NCBI GenBank assembly: GCA_013398955.1
Contig: VWPU01012716.1
Span: 80,805-144,804 of the forward strand
Origin: Callaeas wilsoni
Taxonomy: Eukaryota > Chordata > Aves > Passeriformes > Callaeidae
DNA length: 64,000 bases
Direction of reading: 5' to 3'
The position numbers and the translations under genes were made by a program. This document shows positions 62,713 through 64,000 of the stretch, in pieces (positions within the stretch are counted from its first letter, which is position 1; the number at the start of each line of letters is the position of its first letter). The notes under the pieces are model-generated. The model was not told where the DNA came from. It saw nothing but the letters and a program-made list of their open reading frames with translations, and searched no databases.

Positions 62713-64000
62713 AAACTGCAGCATCTTCCTAGAACAGCACTACAGATGGCACATTTGGTGCCTCTGTTGAGAATGGGGTCTCCACTCATTTGCCTTCCCA
62801 TTCCATCTCCTGCCATTGCTCAGCCTAATTTTTGGACTCTTAGATTGGTTGAAGTAGCCCCAATCCAAACCCCTCCATGGTGACTTCATTAAGGAGTATT
62901 TAATTTTATCGCTGTCTCATTTAGGAACCTTCTTATATTTACACTTAACACATAAATATCCAGAAGCTCCACAGGAATTCAGCTCTGGGACCAAATCTAT
63001 CAGAGGGATAAACCCACCAAAATCAGATAAGCCTACAAGAGGGGAGGCCTCTGGAGCAGGGAATGTTCCCCACATCACCATGCTCCATCTTACCCTCTTC
63101 CCATCTCCTGCCCACGGAGCTTGTCCTCTTCAGGGTTTGCTTGTGGAGGACCTGCCACCAGGTGAGGACCTGGACTCTTTGATGGCATCACCAGTGTGGG
63201 AGGATGTCATTCCCACAAGGCAGCCCCTCCCAGGGAGTGCGGAGGGAAGGGGAGCTGACTGGGATGCTTCATGCTGGACTCTGGGAATAACAGTGGGATC
63301 ACACCCTTCGGCCACAGCACAGGATGGCACAGTGTCAGGGAACAGCATCACCCCATGGCCATCCCTCACCCCGTAACCCCACACGCCAGCTACAACCGGT
63401 CCAGGGGCTGAGAAGGAGCCCCCAGGGCAGCTGTCCCAGGATAAGAGGCTGCTCCTTCCGCAGGCCCCGGTGCTCTTTGAGGGATCTCTAATGAAATCTG
63501 CCCAGAAAAGCTTTTCATAAAGATATTTATCACGCAAGTATCGCTCAGGCTAATTAGATCCTAAGCCAACACCACAATCCCTCCGCGTGTCAGAGCAGTG
63601 CACGGGCTGTTCCGCGGAGAGGTCGAGGAATGGGAGATGAGAGCCCAGCCCTGCTCTTGGCCACGGCAGCGCAAAGCCACGGAGGGCTCGGTGGAGCCAA
63701 TTACACCCCACGAGCGCCTGGAAATCAGTCCCAATCAAATGGAGCTGAAAGCAGCACTGGCACCCCGTGGTTTGTGCCACCCGCTGCTGTGAGGATCACA
63801 GCCTGCTCGGATTCCCGCAGCGCCAGAGTCCTGCCAGGGATGGGATTCCGCTCGTTAGTTTTCCCCTTTTAGGGGTGCGGGCAGCTGCCACTGCCCCTCT
63901 GGAGTCAGGAACCAGCCACCGTAGGTCTTTTCTCCCCCGTGCTTCCCTCCACGCTGACTCCACATCATTTAATTTGGTTTAAATTGGTGTAAACCCTTTG
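62713..64000. other. Non-coding interval to the window end, no gene seen
   Basis: No exon, RNA gene or repeat is recognised. GC content and CpG rise after about 63.4 kb. Open frames there (up to 135 codons) occur on both strands and carry no domain. The window ends in non-coding sequence. Confidence 0.5.

Noticed and set aside
1..64000. tRNA, rRNA, CRISPR or prokaryotic operon structure
   Set aside because: None of the expected box A/B, cloverleaf, regularly spaced repeat or rRNA patterns was seen by eye, and the repeats are those of a vertebrate.

Overview
The window is vertebrate and almost certainly avian genomic DNA. The evidence is one recognisable coding exon (the last exon of a WNT3A orthologue, plus strand, 1611-2090) and many CR1 LINE 3' ends, recognised by their terminal tcatagaat / attctatga-type sequence and the promoter-distal body that is typical of bird genomes. 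Two solitary LTR-like elements of the kind found in bird genomes are also present. Nothing prokaryotic was seen: no operons, CRISPR arrays, rRNA genes or tRNA genes.

Layout. 1-1610 is the end of the last WNT3A intron, finishing in a clear polypyrimidine tract and AG acceptor. 1611-2090 encodes the C-terminal 159 residues of WNT3A, including the acylated-serine loop and the cysteine-rich Frizzled-binding region. From 2091 the 3' UTR begins, with a proximal AATAAA at 2196. A 569-bp block is then present twice in exact tandem, separated by one N (2247-3385), which is most simply an assembly error. From 3386 to about 10.3 kb no gene is visible, but a convincing polyadenylation signal with AU-rich, Pumilio-type and GU-rich elements lies at 10.27-10.37 kb. 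It is either a far-distal WNT3A 3' end or the end of a separate transcript.

From 10.5 to 64 kb I see no protein-coding exon. This gene-poor stretch falls into two parts. From about 10.5 to 46 kb repeats are sparse: five CR1 pieces and a solo LTR at 23.5-23.9 kb. This part holds a CpG-rich block next to an N gap (26.6-27.1 kb) and a second CpG-rich block with a canonical TATA box (33.5-33.9 kb). From 46 to 63 kb CR1 fragments are dense on both strands. They include an old reverse-transcriptase fragment that keeps an ADD catalytic motif (60.1-60.8 kb), and a second LTR-like element lies at 57.6-58.1 kb.

Overall this is one developmental signalling gene at the left edge followed by a long non-coding flank. 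Such flanks often carry long-range regulatory DNA, and several AT-rich, repeat-free, homeodomain-site-like stretches are flagged as candidates. I could not test conservation. I found no strong case for a wholly new biological system. The most useful leads are the false-duplication candidate, the distal poly(A) site, the two orphan CpG-rich or promoter-like blocks and the two LTRs.
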